Made by a program: the position numbers and the translations under genes | Notes under the pieces: generated by a model | Told to the model about the DNA's origin: nothing | What the model saw: only the letters and a program-made list of their open reading frames with translations | Database searches by the model: none | Assembly: GCA_964036315.1 (NCBI GenBank) | Contig: OZ038488.1 | Span: 62,156,754 to 62,220,753 of the forward strand | DNA: 64,000 bases | Reading direction: 5' to 3' | From: Acanthosepion esculentum | Lineage: Eukaryota > Mollusca > Cephalopoda > Sepiida > Sepiidae | Part shown: in pieces, positions 47,769 to 58,590 of the stretch | Numbering within the stretch: the first letter of the stretch is position 1 | Layout of the letters: each line of letters starts with the position of its first letter

Positions 47769-48479
47769 CAGGGTTCTGCAGATTTTTGAAGAGAGCAGGC
47801 CAGAAAGCTATACATTGTCTTGGAGAAGGACCATGATATCAAATGTATTATAAAAAATTGTCTCGATCTCAGACTGCTTTGTCAAGAAGGGTGCCTTGGT
47901 CTGGAAGTTTAAAGAAAAATCAACGAATTTAATGATATATTATTTAAACTGCAAGATAACAACACAATCAACAAAAATGCAAATTCCTTACTACAAACGA
48001 AATCAGTTAAAAATGGCAAGTTATTTAATAAGACACTTGTTTCTGCTTATTGTTTGATGGCATCTTTATATCAGGTGAAATATTTGTCGATGACAGGAGC
48101 AAAACATCATCCAGGTGGTCATCACCCAAGCTTGTTTTTACACGATTTTTTAGCAGATTTAATTTTCGACAGAAAAGTTGTTTCACAAGGGTACGTACTT
48201 CCAAATAATGATATCATCATTTTCGAATTATTCAATAGGCTTTTCTATTTTCCCCTGGGAAAAACATATTTCTTGTACAAGTCAGCAGTGGATTCGGAAT
48301 AAAATTTTGAATTAAAAAATTCGTCGCATTGTAATTCAATTAACTCCAAATCATATTTTTCCTGGAACTTTCTCCACAAATCAATTGCATAATTAGTGTT
48401 CAAGTATTAATCTGGCGGGCCGGACAAAAATCCTTCGCAGGCCGGATGTGGCCTGGAGGCCGGGGGTTGCCGACCCGTG
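47769..48479 (-). mobile_element. hAT element, internally deleted, with 8-bp target duplication
   Basis: Ends CAGGGTTCTGCA and (minus strand) CACGGGTCGGCAACC form the short inverted repeat of hAT elements, with the subterminal GGCCGGATGTGGCC region on the right. GATTAGCA flanks both sides (47761-47768 and 48480-48487), the 8-bp duplication expected for hAT; since the host DNA is itself repetitive, a chance match is possible. About 711 bp, keeping only the C-terminal part of the transposase. Confidence 0.85.
48025..48398 (-). pseudogene. hAT transposase C-terminal (dimerisation) domain
   Basis: Minus strand: NYAIDLWRKFQEKYDLELIE, SESTADLYKKYVFPRGK, one TAG stop, then SKMMISLFGSTYPCETTF and KSAKKSCKNKLG. 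After a one-base shift: DDHLDDVLLLSSTNISPDIK, and a stop. FGSTYxCExxF followed by (K)NKLxDxHLxxxLxxxxxxxxPDI is the hallmark of the hAT C-terminal dimerisation domain. The catalytic core and BED finger are missing. Dead. Confidence 0.75.
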
Positions 48480-48584
48480 GATTAGCATATATCGAAATAT
48501 AGGAAATTAGATTAACATTTATCACCATCTAGGTGATTAGATTAGCATTAATCACCATATAAAAGACTAGATTAGAATTATTTA
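48480..48584. repeat. Minisatellite, segment 3
   Basis: Three to four units (GATTAGCATATATCGAAATA type) between the hAT element and a fold-back element. Confidence 0.8.
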
Positions 48585-48765
48585 CATTATTCGAAATATT
48601 GTCCTCATCTTTATTGCCATATTTATCACAACGTTTCGGCCGTTGTACCCACCGGCCTTCTTCAAGTGGTTGGAATGTCGAACTGAACCCTTTATTTCGC
48701 TCAATAGTCCGAATAATGTAAATAGTGTATATAATACCTCATCTCAGAAATATAGACAGATACTA
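48585..48765. mobile_element. Fold-back element with hammerhead-like core
   Basis: Outer ends TTTACATTATTCG and CCGAATAATGTAAATAGTG are inverted. On the minus strand stem II GGCCG-GUGGGUACAA-CGGCC and GAAA are intact, but the core reads UUGAAGA for CUGAAGA. It interrupts the minisatellite; CTAGATTAG flanks both sides (48572 and 48762), a possible 9-14-bp target duplication. Confidence 0.65.
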
Positions 48766-48865
48766 GATTAGCATTTATCTCCATATAGGAGATTAAGATT
48801 AGCATTAATCACCATATAAAAGATTAGATTATCATTTATCTCTATATATGATATTAGATACTCTA
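48766..48865. repeat. Minisatellite, segment 4
   Basis: Three units of the array after the fold-back insertion. Confidence 0.8.
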
Positions 48866-49190
48866 ATATATTGGATGATTTTATTGTTTGCTTTGTTTTG
48901 GGGCTAATTTTTATGAATGAAAATCTTTTACTAATACAATGTAAGTACAAACATTTAGTTCCCTCGCTTGAATTAATCTCAGATTCAAGCTTTAAAAGTT
49001 AGCTTTAAAATTGACTCGTTTAAAGCTTGTAACAACTTTTAATTCGTAAAATAAACAACGCCTTGGCAGGCCTGCCATGTTTATTTCATTTGTTAACCAT
49101 GTAGGCATACTCTGCTGATATTTACCAGACAATAAATGATAGATTAATTTGTCTTGGGCGAAAAAAAAACGAAGCAAGTAGAAAGATGTA
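48866..49190. other. Unassigned sequence
   Basis: Nothing recognised. Confidence 0.3.
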
Positions 49191-49239
49191 TCTGTTTATT
49201 GGGAGAGCCGAGTTCGAATTCCAGTCGGATCCATTACAT

Positions 49240-49426
49240 TCACAGTATTTACATTAGTCGGACTATTGTCCTCATCTTTGTCGCCATATTTGTCACAACG
49301 TTTCGGCCGTTGTACGCTCCGGCCTTCTTCAGGTGGTTGAAAATTCCAACCACCTGAAGAAGGCCGGAGCGTCCGACTAATGTAAATACTGTACATAATA
49401 CCTCATCTCAGAAATATAGACAGACC
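49240..49426. mobile_element. Fold-back element inserted in SINE-1, with 13-bp target duplication
   Basis: Outer ends AGTATTTACATTAGTCGGAC and GTCCGACTAATGTAAATACT are exact complements; at the centre CGCTCCGGCCTTCTTCAGG... pairs with its complement over 25 bp around a 7-bp loop. A non-inverted tail (CATAATACCTCATCTCAGAA) follows on the right. Same family as 48585-48765. The 13-bp duplication argues for retroposition or nuclease-primed insertion, not a cut-and-paste TA or 8-bp element. Confidence 0.75.
49294..49335 (-). ncRNA. Hammerhead ribozyme motif (minimal)
   Basis: Minus strand: stem I strand CAC; CUGAAGA; one extra A; stem II GGCCG-GAGCGUACAA-CGGCC; GAAA; stem III AC/GU with no loop; U17; stem I partner GUG. 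Core residues are intact. Same architecture as 16582-16619 and 17698-17739 with different paired bases. Stem III of 2 bp implies dimeric action if any. Confidence 0.55.
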
Positions 49427-49665
49427 ATTACATTTACTTACGTGCTAATACCCTTGGGAAAGGTATGAATCCTCTTCTTCTCCCCCCAATTATGGGTAAA
49501 TAGCAGGACAGACCGGGTTCTATAGCCTTGAATGGCAACTGGTCTACCGCAGAAAAAATGGCAACCTACTGCGGGAAAAAAATCTACCACGTCAGTCATG
49601 TATCGAAAGATATATGATCGTCTCAACGTGTATTACGCATGGCACCTAACTGACTGACCTGTTTG

Positions 49666-50060
49666 TTTAAATCGGGTAGAGAACGATAGATTAACACCTG
49701 AATGTCTCTGGTTGATGGAACCAAAGTAAGGTTTTGTGTGGTTAATGATTTTTTTCAAGCATGAAATATAAGCTCAATAATATTTAAACTCCAATGAAAT
49801 CAGCACTGGATTTTTTTTTATGAGAGAAAATTACAGTTATTTCCTTAAATATGTGTAAAAGGTCCTATAAGGAAGAATAAATGTTATTATAGAAATGATA
49901 TAGTATAGAGAGAAATGCGGTAAGTGGCTAGGCTTTAAGAAAGCTTTATTTTATGTTCTCAGAAGCCTCAGAAGAAGAATTTTACAAAGTGTCAGGCTAA
50001 TAAAATCCACACATCTTTATGCCTCCATCGTTTAATTTCCATGTAGTAATTGTAGAAGTA
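49666..50060. other. Unassigned sequence
   Basis: Nothing recognised. Confidence 0.3.
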
Positions 50061-50064
50061 AATT

Positions 50065-50612
50065 GTGCATCTATCCTTTTGCAATTGCTTCCCTCTCACC
50101 CTCTCTCTCTTTCGTTGTCTCTCTTCGTCTTTCTCTTTTGCTAGCCCTCTTTACCTTTCTCTTTTTATTCCCACTCTTTCGTTCTCTCATATTTCTCTCC
50201 CTTTCTTTTCTGTTTCTTTCTCTTTATTTCTCTTATTTATTTCTATCTCTTGGATTCACTTTTCTTTCTCTCTAACTTTCTCGTTCTCTCTTTCTCTCTC
50301 GCTCATATTCTCTCTTTTTCTTGCACTGTCATATTTCTCTATCTTTCTTTCTTTGACAGATTTCCTTTCTCTTTATTTATTTTTATTTCTCCCTCCCTCA
50401 CTCTCTCTCTCTCTCTCTCTCTCTCTCCCCCACTCTTTCTTCTTATAGATCTCGCTCCCTTTATTTCTCTTTCTTTCGCTGGTACACTCTTGGTTTTCAG
50501 TCTTTCTTTTCATTTCCCCGTTTGGCTCACTATCTTTTTTTTTTTGCATTCTCAATCTCTTTCTCTTTATTTCTGTTTCATTCTTTTTCACTCTTCCTCT
50601 TTTTACGAATGA
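50065..50612 (+). repeat. Polypyrimidine tract
   Basis: About 550 bp of CTTT/CTCT-type sequence with few purines, including (CT)n at 50400-50430. Strand-asymmetric; mirror image in composition of the polypurine tract at 40740. The open frames are Ser/Leu/Phe artefacts. Confidence 0.9.
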
Positions 50613-50737
50613 TAGGAAAGAGTGGTACTAAAAAAAATTACGAGACACACATATCAAAATCTTTTCAAATAATAAATCATTATAATTGTTTAAATTTATA
50701 TTTCTATTTGGACGGGAAACCTTTTAACATACGCGCG

Positions 50738-50740
<3 letters not shown>

Positions 50741-50784
<44 letters not shown>
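50741..50784. repeat. (GATA)n microsatellite
   Basis: Eleven GATA units. Confidence 0.97.
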
Positions 50785-50909
50785 TGCACAATGAAATATA
50801 TTTTCAGGCGTTCTCACACATCATTACAAATGAACAGCTTATAGATTATCCGTATATCTTATTAATGATTATATAAACATACATTCATCCATATTTACAC
50901 ACATGCAGA

Positions 50910-50910
50910 C

Positions 50911-50947
<37 letters not shown>
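50910..50947. repeat. (TA)n microsatellite
   Basis: TA run of about 18 units. Confidence 0.95.
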
Positions 50948-50949
<2 letters not shown>

Positions 50950-51709
50950 ATTTCGTTCACTAGCTTAGTCACTAAGACTTGTTTCAAAATCTAAAACTCT
51001 AACTGTAGAAGTCAAAATATAATTTACTTGTTAGAATACACACTATGCCAGAATAGATACGTGTGGGCATATGAATGGCCCTTTCACTACAGAATTAATA
51101 ATTAGAAAAATACTAGATGAAAATGAAGACAAGTAGCTTTTGCGCCACAATATATTTTGTCCAGACAGACTTTACCACAAATTAAACACCACAAGATAGA
51201 ATGAATATATAATCACATAGATCAACCTCTACCCACATTCTCAACTACAGTACACAGACATGCTTGCAGAGGTGTTGAGGCTCCTTACATTCACACAATC
51301 TCATAAATATATACACATACACACATCACACACACTCCCAAAAGACCTAAAACATAACATACACTTAACACACATCCACTTCACAGCAACCAATAAAGGT
51401 GTCAAAATGGCTAAGGAGGAAATTCTGAGACTCAGGAACCTCCCAGCCTCGATTAAAAAAAGAAACTTGAAAGAGGCCATTTAACCAATACAAGGTCTAA
51501 CCAAAATTAACGATAAAAAACAAATGAAAACTTCAGACAAAGTTCACTTTCTTCAAAGCTACATTACTGCTGCTAACAAGCAGTGAGTTTGTCTTCTGAT
51601 AATGTCGATGCTGGCCGAAACTAGGCGAGGAACTTAATTTAAGTAATAGAACGAATACTACGAAGTGTGTCTGAAATTTTGATTTTTTTAACATTTTTTA
51701 TTGTTTAAG

Positions 51710-51710
<1 letters not shown>
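50948..51710. other. Unassigned, with a hammerhead-like core
   Basis: At 51596-51620: CUGAUAA (G8 changed to A), U, GUC-GAUGCU-GGC, C, GAAA. A frame at 51260-51484 ending in MAKEEILRLRNLPASIKKRN has no family I can name; it may be retroelement-derived. Confidence 0.3.
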
Positions 51711-51714
<4 letters not shown>

Positions 51715-51796
<82 letters not shown>

Positions 51797-51852
51797 GACA
51801 TATATAGTTAGATAGATAGATCGATAGATAGATAGATAGATAGATAGATACT
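51715..51852. repeat. (TA)n(GA)n(GATA)n compound microsatellite
   Basis: TA to 51757, GA to 51795, then GATA/GATC units. Confidence 0.95.
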
Positions 51853-52094
51853 CAAACAGCTTTGGTTAAATAATTTAGACATACTATGTCCGTTTATTTT
51901 TGTTTTAATCATGTCGAGTCCATGGATCAGTTTCTTGGTAGTTGTAGAAAAGTGATTAAGAAAAATACCAAAATTTTCTTTCAAATAATCTTTATTTCCC
52001 CAAGTACTTTCTCTTGTAAATATACAGCAGAGACAACAACTAAAATGTATAGCACATGTAATTTGAATAGTAAACAATAACAAAATCGTGAATC

Positions 52095-52262
52095 TAACTT
52101 TCCACATTACTTCTGACAAAATGTTAGAAAGGAAATCTCCCATCGACACAAGAACGTGTAATAGCAAGCAGTGGACTTGAGACTTATTTTTGGGAGATTT
52201 TTTTTCGATTTTCTACATTTCGCCCAATAGTGATGCTAACTGCTCGGCCAATGAATAACTCA
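52095..52262 (-). mobile_element. SINE-3 copy
   Basis: The minus strand head reads TTCATTGGCCGAGCAGTTAG (A-box-like, tRNA-Leu/Ser type). The body matches 14265-14445 (AGAAAGGAAATCTCCC, AGTGGACTTGAGAC on the plus strand). B box not clear. Confidence 0.5.
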
Positions 52263-52884
52263 TGTTGCCTGATAACGAAACGTCTCATCTTTCCTATGCC
52301 GTATGCAGAAATAAAATGAACATATTCAAATCACAACTAAATTCATATCCGAAAGAATTATCTCGCTACCATTTCTAGATATTCTTTAATTCGGACTAAG
52401 ACCGGTTTGAAATTACCTCCCTATCGGAAGTCCACAAATAAATACATCGCAAATTTTTACCCTTATCGCAATAATCATGTAAAACCTGGGATAATTATAG
52501 AATGAAAAGCTTTAGAATTTACAAACCTGAAGATATTCTTGATGAAGAAAAATACAAAGAATGTATGTTTTAAATCCACTGAAATCGTATTTCATTTACA
52601 ATTTCAATAAACAAAATAGCAAAATCAACAACAACCCACCAAATTTAATTATTATATAAATTATAAACAACCCAAAAAAATAAACTCGGTTACATTATAT
52701 TACCTAAAAACTCCATAAATATTTAACACAAAAGAAAAGTCCTAATGTCTAAAGTGTCATAAATATTTCAATTGATTGACTGATTCGTTTGCATGTTATT
52801 TAAAGCCAGAAAATATTTTTTAATTTTAATTTTTTTTTGTTTTTCGGAGATAATAATTATTTAGTGATACAAGTCTTACTAATT
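52263..52884. other. Unassigned AT-rich sequence
   Basis: Nothing recognised. The end (52850-52885, GGAGATAATAATTATTTAGTG) recurs at 63690-63715 next to another SINE-1, so it may belong to that SINE copy or a shared insertion site. Confidence 0.35.
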
Positions 52885-53010
52885 ATCCAATTGTTCGGGG
52901 TGGGGGCGAAGAGGTGAATTCATACAATTCCCCAACGTATTTGCGCGTAAGTGATTTTAACCAACCCGTGGAATTAGAACCCGGATCTCCAATTACCGGT
53001 AACACGACTG
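52850..53010 (-). mobile_element. SINE-1 copy (subtype shared with 63690)
   Basis: Minus-strand body and B-box region: GTATTTGCGCGTAAGTGA, GGAATTAGAACCCGGATCTC on the plus strand. It shares its right-end flank GGAGATAATAATTATTTAGT with the copy at 63690-63890, so both derive from one master copy. Confidence 0.6.
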
Positions 53011-53990
53011 GGAGTTTGTTTTGTTTTTTTGTTTTTTTTTCACAACGCAATCTTCAGGTGCTGAATTGATAAGGAACTTACTATTGGAAGATGTAGAGAA
53101 TGAGCCTCGTGCGCCTCTGGGCATATGGCATATCAGGTCTCAGCTGTAAATGTATGAACTGCTAGAAATAGGCAATGCAGCTCGTCAGAATATATCCTTG
53201 CGGGAGTTTTGCATCTCTGGGAGAACGGTTGTAGTCTGGAAATCAGTTAATCGCATGAAAGAGCGGTTAAACGATTTTGAACTCTGTCAAGGCTATAAAG
53301 AAAGGATTTGACAGCTCCAGCTCAGAATGACAACTATATTCCATATCTCCGCTTCAGCTGCCCAATTCTCACATGATCTACTGCACTATATTTTCTTGAG
53401 CATAGCTGCTTGTTCTGACATATCAAAAAACAAGAGAAGACAAGCATTCATACAATGAACCAACACCTCCTAACATAAGACGATCAACGTTTTTCCCATC
53501 TCCCCGTTATTTCCAATACTGTCACTCTGCTTGAAAACCCTGCATCGAAAAAAAAAGTTTGTCCTTTACTCTTCTTTCACACCCGAGGTTTCCGTGGCTG
53601 TAAATGACAATGCATCAATGATAATGGCAGCGCGAGCCTCTCTTTCATCTTACGCAGGGACTTGAACTGATCGAAGAATGATGCTTCTTTCGGTTACGTC
53701 ATATTCCTGCGGGGAAAAATCGAAGGCTTGGCTGGAAACTTTCATTGCTATATTCTTTGAGTTTGTTCTTTTATTTCATTCGAATCGTTCAGCTTTTTCA
53801 TTTCGATCGATCGATCGTTCTTTGCTTGGTGTCTGGTTGGGAATAACTTCTGCCCAACCTGTGTGACTATTTCCGACGGCCCACAAGATAAGGATAAGAA
53901 AAGAAAATGTTTGAAATGTGGAGGAGTCGGGGATTCAGTTGTGGGCTGCTTTTGAATGCAAGGCTTCTTTTGATGTTTGCTACAAAACGA
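53011..53990. other. Unassigned sequence
   Basis: 53140-53330 has a frame resembling a helix-turn-helix (REFCISGRTVVVWKSVNRMK), which might be a transposase N-terminus, but this is weak. No other signal. Confidence 0.25.
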
Positions 53991-53997
53991 AACATTG

Positions 53998-54545
53998 GGA
54001 AGAAGAAGAAGAAGAAGAAGAAGAAGAAGAAGAAGAAGAAGAAGAAGAAGAAGAAGAAGAAGAGGAGTAAGAAGAAGAAAAGAAGGGGAGTAAGAAGGAG
54101 AAGTAAGAAGGTGAATAAGAAGATTACGAACGGCAAGAAGAAGAAGAAGAAGAAGAAGAAGAAGAAGAAGAAGAAGAAGAAGAAGAAGAAGAAGAAGAAG
54201 AAGAAGAAGAAGAAGGGGAGTAAGAATTGGAATAAAGAAGAGGAATAAGGAGAGTAGGAATGGAAGAAGGAGAAGATGAAGAAGAGGAGAAGAAGGGAAA
54301 AATAAGGAAAGAGGAAGAGGGGTAACAGTATGAATAAGAAGAGGAAGTAGAACAAGGGATAAGAAAAGAGAAGAAGAAGAAGAAGAAGAAGAAGAAGAAG
54401 AAGAAGAAGAAGAAGAAGAAGGAGAAGAAGAAGAAGAAGAAGAAGAAGAAGAAGAAGAAGAAGAAGAAGAAGAAGAAGAAGAAGAATGGATAAGAATTAG
54501 AGATGACGGCGAAAGAGCGGAAGAAGTGTAAGAAAAGGAGTAGGA
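53998..54545 (+). repeat. (AAG)n polypurine tract
   Basis: Runs of AAG/GAA triplets at 54001-54065, 54138-54215 and 54364-54485 joined by diverged purine sequence. Poly-Lys and poly-Phe frames are artefacts. Strand-asymmetric for over 500 bp. Confidence 0.95.
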
Positions 54546-55143
54546 AAATAAGAAAAGAAAAAGAAAAAGAGTAGAAATATACAGGATATCACACCCATTG
54601 GACTGCCAAGGTCAATTATATGTATTTTAACATCTTTTTTATGCACTAACCTGACCCCTGTGGTTGTGTAAGTGACGACATCGAGTCGCATAGAATAATA
54701 CCCATTAAACAATTAAACTCGTGAAGGTCAAATGCTTCATCATGTGGAGCCAGACGAATATAATTTTATTCTGATATGAATGGAAGGCAAATTATATTAT
54801 GAAACTTTAATAACCCGGAGATTCATTATCTACCTCTGATGTCAAAGAAAATCGTCGAAATTTGTTGTTCTTTCTGGCCATTTGCCAATCACGTCCTCTA
54901 AGAGAAAGACACTGTCATTCTTCCAGAGACCAATTTAACGCCACTCAATAATATTTCTGTGCAAAGAGATAGTTAATTCCGTCTTTATGGTAATGGAAAA
55001 GCCCTGATGTAATTCTAAGAGGCACAGAGGACATCAGTTTTATAAGGAAAATCCCAGCCGTCTTACGAGTCTCCAACTTCTTATGCAGAACATTTGTTGT
55101 TTGTTATAGAAAACGGACGAGATATACAGAAATATGCCGAAGA
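54546..55143. other. Unassigned sequence
   Basis: Nothing recognised. Confidence 0.3.
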
Positions 55144-55145
55144 TA

Positions 55146-56719
55146 TACCGGGTGTATCAGCAAAATTGTCCAATTGTTTGATTACGCTTTGAACCAGTGT
55201 ATCTTAGAAATGATTAAAGATAACTTACTGGAATTTTCCGAGGTTTTTATAACTCTACCGGACTATACTTTGAGTAATAACAATGTATAATTAATCCCCA
55301 AGTATAACAGAAGAACCGTGATGAAATTGATGATAAACAAAAATGAAATGCTCATCATTAATTAATCGAGTTTAGCATTAAGATTGAAATAAAGCTCAAA
55401 TGGAAGCGTAAATACTGGTATTTATTTCTAATTGATAAAATAATTCTGGTACAAGATCAAACTGATAGGCATTAAGAGTTGCTCCGCCTATTACCAATGA
55501 CATCCTCAGCCCTCTCCTGAATGCAGCACAGTCTTTTTTAATGGATTCTATACTGTTGTATTTTTTGAGGGCTTGCAGGTTACTGTGGGGCGTCTCACAA
55601 GCTTAAGGCCAGTTAATTCCAGATGTTGAAGTCTAAGGGGTTCAACTCAGGCGATGAAGGAGACCAAGTTTGCTTATCTCAAAACCAGTTCGCGAACTCA
55701 TCCCTGAGAAATGTTTGAGCCACTTCACTCGTATGACGTCGAATTCCATCCTGCTGGAATGTATATATGAAGGCTTTATTGATCTTGTTGGGGTTTCGAT
55801 TGCCACTAGCCTCAGGATATTCAGAAATAATCCCGGTCTTTAACCTTTTTCAAAATTTGATCATAGCGAACTCCTGTCAGTCTTTAATCCTTCTCAACCA
55901 TGTTCAATGGCATCTTCTTGCCATCAGAGGCCACACAGGTAAAAGCCATTAGCTTGGGAGGGTTTTTGCTCTTGAAAGTGACATTCTGAAGCCAGAAAAT
56001 GGCCACTGCATCTATTTGTGTACGCATCCCGTGTAAAATTCTTCTCATCTGTGTAGAAGATTATTCCAGGATCATTTTCCAACTTATTCAAGTGTATCTT
56101 CATCCTCTCTAAAATTCTAACTTTCTGTCCTAGTGTAACAAGGTGCCACACAAGTTTCACGTACGATTTCATTTTCAAGTCATTTTTAACTATTCTTTGA
56201 GCTCTCATAGCCAAAATTCCACTCTCACGTGTCAAACGTCTTATGGATTGAGTTAGATCTTTTTAATTAATCGCTTTAGCTCTAAGTCGAAATGATAATC
56301 TCTCTTGCTGTTGTAATCTCCTGATTTAGTTTTCCTTTCAACTCTTTTTTAAAATTATTCACCGCTCTCTTGATGGTTCTTGAATGGACTTTGAGGACGG
56401 AAGCTAGAGTATGAATGTTGGTACCATTACGGAATGATTTTTCCTCTCACCATTGCTCAGCTGAGAAGACAGTGGGGCTGACACAAAACGATTTTAACCT
56501 GTTCTCTTTCTAGATGAATAATTGAAAATATTTTTTTAGTGATTCTTACGACATAGGATTTTTTAGGATTTTTATGACATTAAGATGGCTAACCGTCTTT
56601 TCTGAAAACATTAAAAATAGAAACTCAATTAGTTTAGTGTTTTTTATATATTAAACATTTTGGGTGATAGACAATTATGCTGTTACACGATTTGGACAAT
56701 TTTACTGTTACAGCCGTTA
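55146..56719 (-). mobile_element. Tc1/mariner element, full length
   Basis: Terminal repeats TACCGGGTGTATCAGCAAAA (left) and, on the minus strand, TAACGGCTGTAACAGTAAAA (right) are flanked by TA (55144-55145 and 56720-56721). 1574 bp. The transposase reads on the minus strand: RIVKNDLKMKSYVKLVWHLV, DPGIIFYTDEKNF (first catalytic Asp, about 56047), FQQDGIRRHT (second, about 55755) and SPSSPELNPLDFNIWN (about 55660). By my count about 38 residues separate QQD from the NPLD aspartate. Several stops and frame changes; not functional. The deleted copy at 10930-11856 belongs to the same family. Confidence 0.85.
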
Positions 56720-56721
56720 TA

Positions 56722-57618
56722 CCGAGATATTTCATCATTTCATGTTACAGAATGCGGAATCTAGACCATGATGTCGAGTGATTGACCAGAATACATCGTG
56801 GTCGTGGACTTCTGACAGTGAGGGGTTGTCTCTGTCCAGCATTTTTGGAAGGAAAATTGCTTGCGCCTCACCAAAGGTAAGTTCGGCTGAAAGGGCGCAT
56901 GTAACCCTGGGGCAAAGAAGGTCCAGAAATATTGTTAAAGGGAGATTCGAGGTCAGAACATTATTAATGATAATTCTCTTCTTCAATGTGAGGACCTTAG
57001 TTACTATATTCTTAATACTTGATATAATGCGAAAAATATCACAATGACAAAATCGGTCAATGATTATTTATAGCTATTCATACTGGGAGACATGCATGGA
57101 CTTACGAATAATCCACAATAATATTTTAAATTTTGAAATCATATTCATTTTTGGTATATACATTTTTTGAAACTGTTCCTAATTCTTCGATTGCCTTTCA
57201 ATCATTCTGTACCTAGTTCTTTCCTCTTCTGTTGCACCTATGATCTAAGTCATGGATATAAAACTAAAATGGCGTGAAGTCGGCAGACGGCCGGCAAGCG
57301 TTGAAGCGTCGACACGCTTTCCGCACCCTGAGTATTTAGAGAGGCTAGTACACACGTGGCGGAATGTTAACCCTACAAGAGTTGGTATACGTTCCCTTCA
57401 AGTTCTTCCTCTCTCTTCCTCCTAGAATCGATGTCACCATGTCTGCCAATCTCGTATAATAAAGGAACAAGAAAAAGAAAATGTTTTCGATGATGTAGTA
57501 TACGAAGTGACGTTGGAGTCTACAGAAGCTGAAGTCAGTAGCGACACGAAACCCCACATTCCGGAGAAGCAAGACAGGAAGAACTGACAATGACACTCAA
57601 AAGAGACAATGAAGAATC

Positions 57619-57622
<4 letters not shown>
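56722..57622. other. Unassigned sequence
   Basis: Short frames on both strands, none recognised. Moderately CpG-containing at 57270-57560. Confidence 0.3.

Positions 57623-57712
<90 letters not shown>
57623..57712. repeat. (TA)n microsatellite
   Basis: TA run of about 45 units. Confidence 0.97.
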
Positions 57713-57714
<2 letters not shown>

Positions 57715-58010
57715 CTTCTGACATGTTTTCCTTTAGGTTTTATTCCATCACCCATTTATCATCTTGAAACTTTTTCATCACCTGTAGAATTATAGCATGA
57801 ATAATTATATTAGACTTCACCTAATACAATATTCGTGAGCAACTCAAATTAATGGTAATGATAGCATTAACCGTTTACTTCTAGGGAAACATTCGGCGAT
57901 TTTGACCGAGCAGCCATTGCTACGCTTGGAAAATCACTATAATTCAAAAGTAAACTAAACGTGATTAAGCACAATAGTAAATAACCAATTCAAGACATGT
58001 GTAGGAGAAA
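57713..58010. other. Unassigned, possible SINE-3 head
   Basis: TTTGACCGAGCAGCCATTGC at 57900-57919 resembles the inverted SINE-3 head at 14395-14440. Little else. Confidence 0.3.
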
Positions 58011-58014
58011 GCTT

Positions 58015-58590
58015 GTCAACGCTTTCGGGTAATTTCTTTTAATTTAAAGTCTTCTTTGTAATTATTTTCATAGAACTCCAGCAACTCTGGTCTGGATTGT
58101 GTCAAATGCTTCTTCTGACAAACTACTTCATTCAATCCCGTTTTTAGTTGTTTTGGCAAAGTTCCAAATAATCCGGTCATTCTGGGCGCCTCTCCAAAAT
58201 GTCTACTCCAAAGCTTCCCAATGTCTATGGCTAAGGTCTTATTTCTAATATTTTTCACCTTCTTTCCACTTGTTTTCTAATGACACAGATATGTCTATAA
58301 GCAAGTAGATTTGTTCTTTGTTTACCAAATATAAATTCAGGTTTTCTTTCAAAGACGTTATCGCCAGTCTGGCTCAAGGATATTATGGATTGTTTTATTC
58401 TTTTTATCATCTAGTAAATTATGTAATGAGAGAATTTGACAAACCAAAGTGTCGTTGTTTATGTATAGATTGTTACATTCCTTTAGAAATGTACGGTGTG
58501 ATCTAATAGCAGATCTAATCAGCGACATGAGTTCAAATATCAGCTGTGGGATTACTGCGTGCTTATAATGCGTCTCCCCAAACACGTCAA
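58015..58590 (-). pseudogene.  Confidence 0.

Larger units (their letters stand above)
49195..49665 (+). mobile_element. SINE-1 copy split by a fold-back insertion
   Basis: Starts within the head (GAGCCGAGTTCGAATTCCAG, B box at 49210) and continues to CCATTACATTCAC at 49239. It resumes at 49427 with CCATTACATTTAC, TTACGTGCTAATACCCTTGG and a full body to about 49665 (CGTGTATTACGCATGGCACC). The repeated CCATTACATT(C/T)AC is the target duplication of the insertion. Confidence 0.85.
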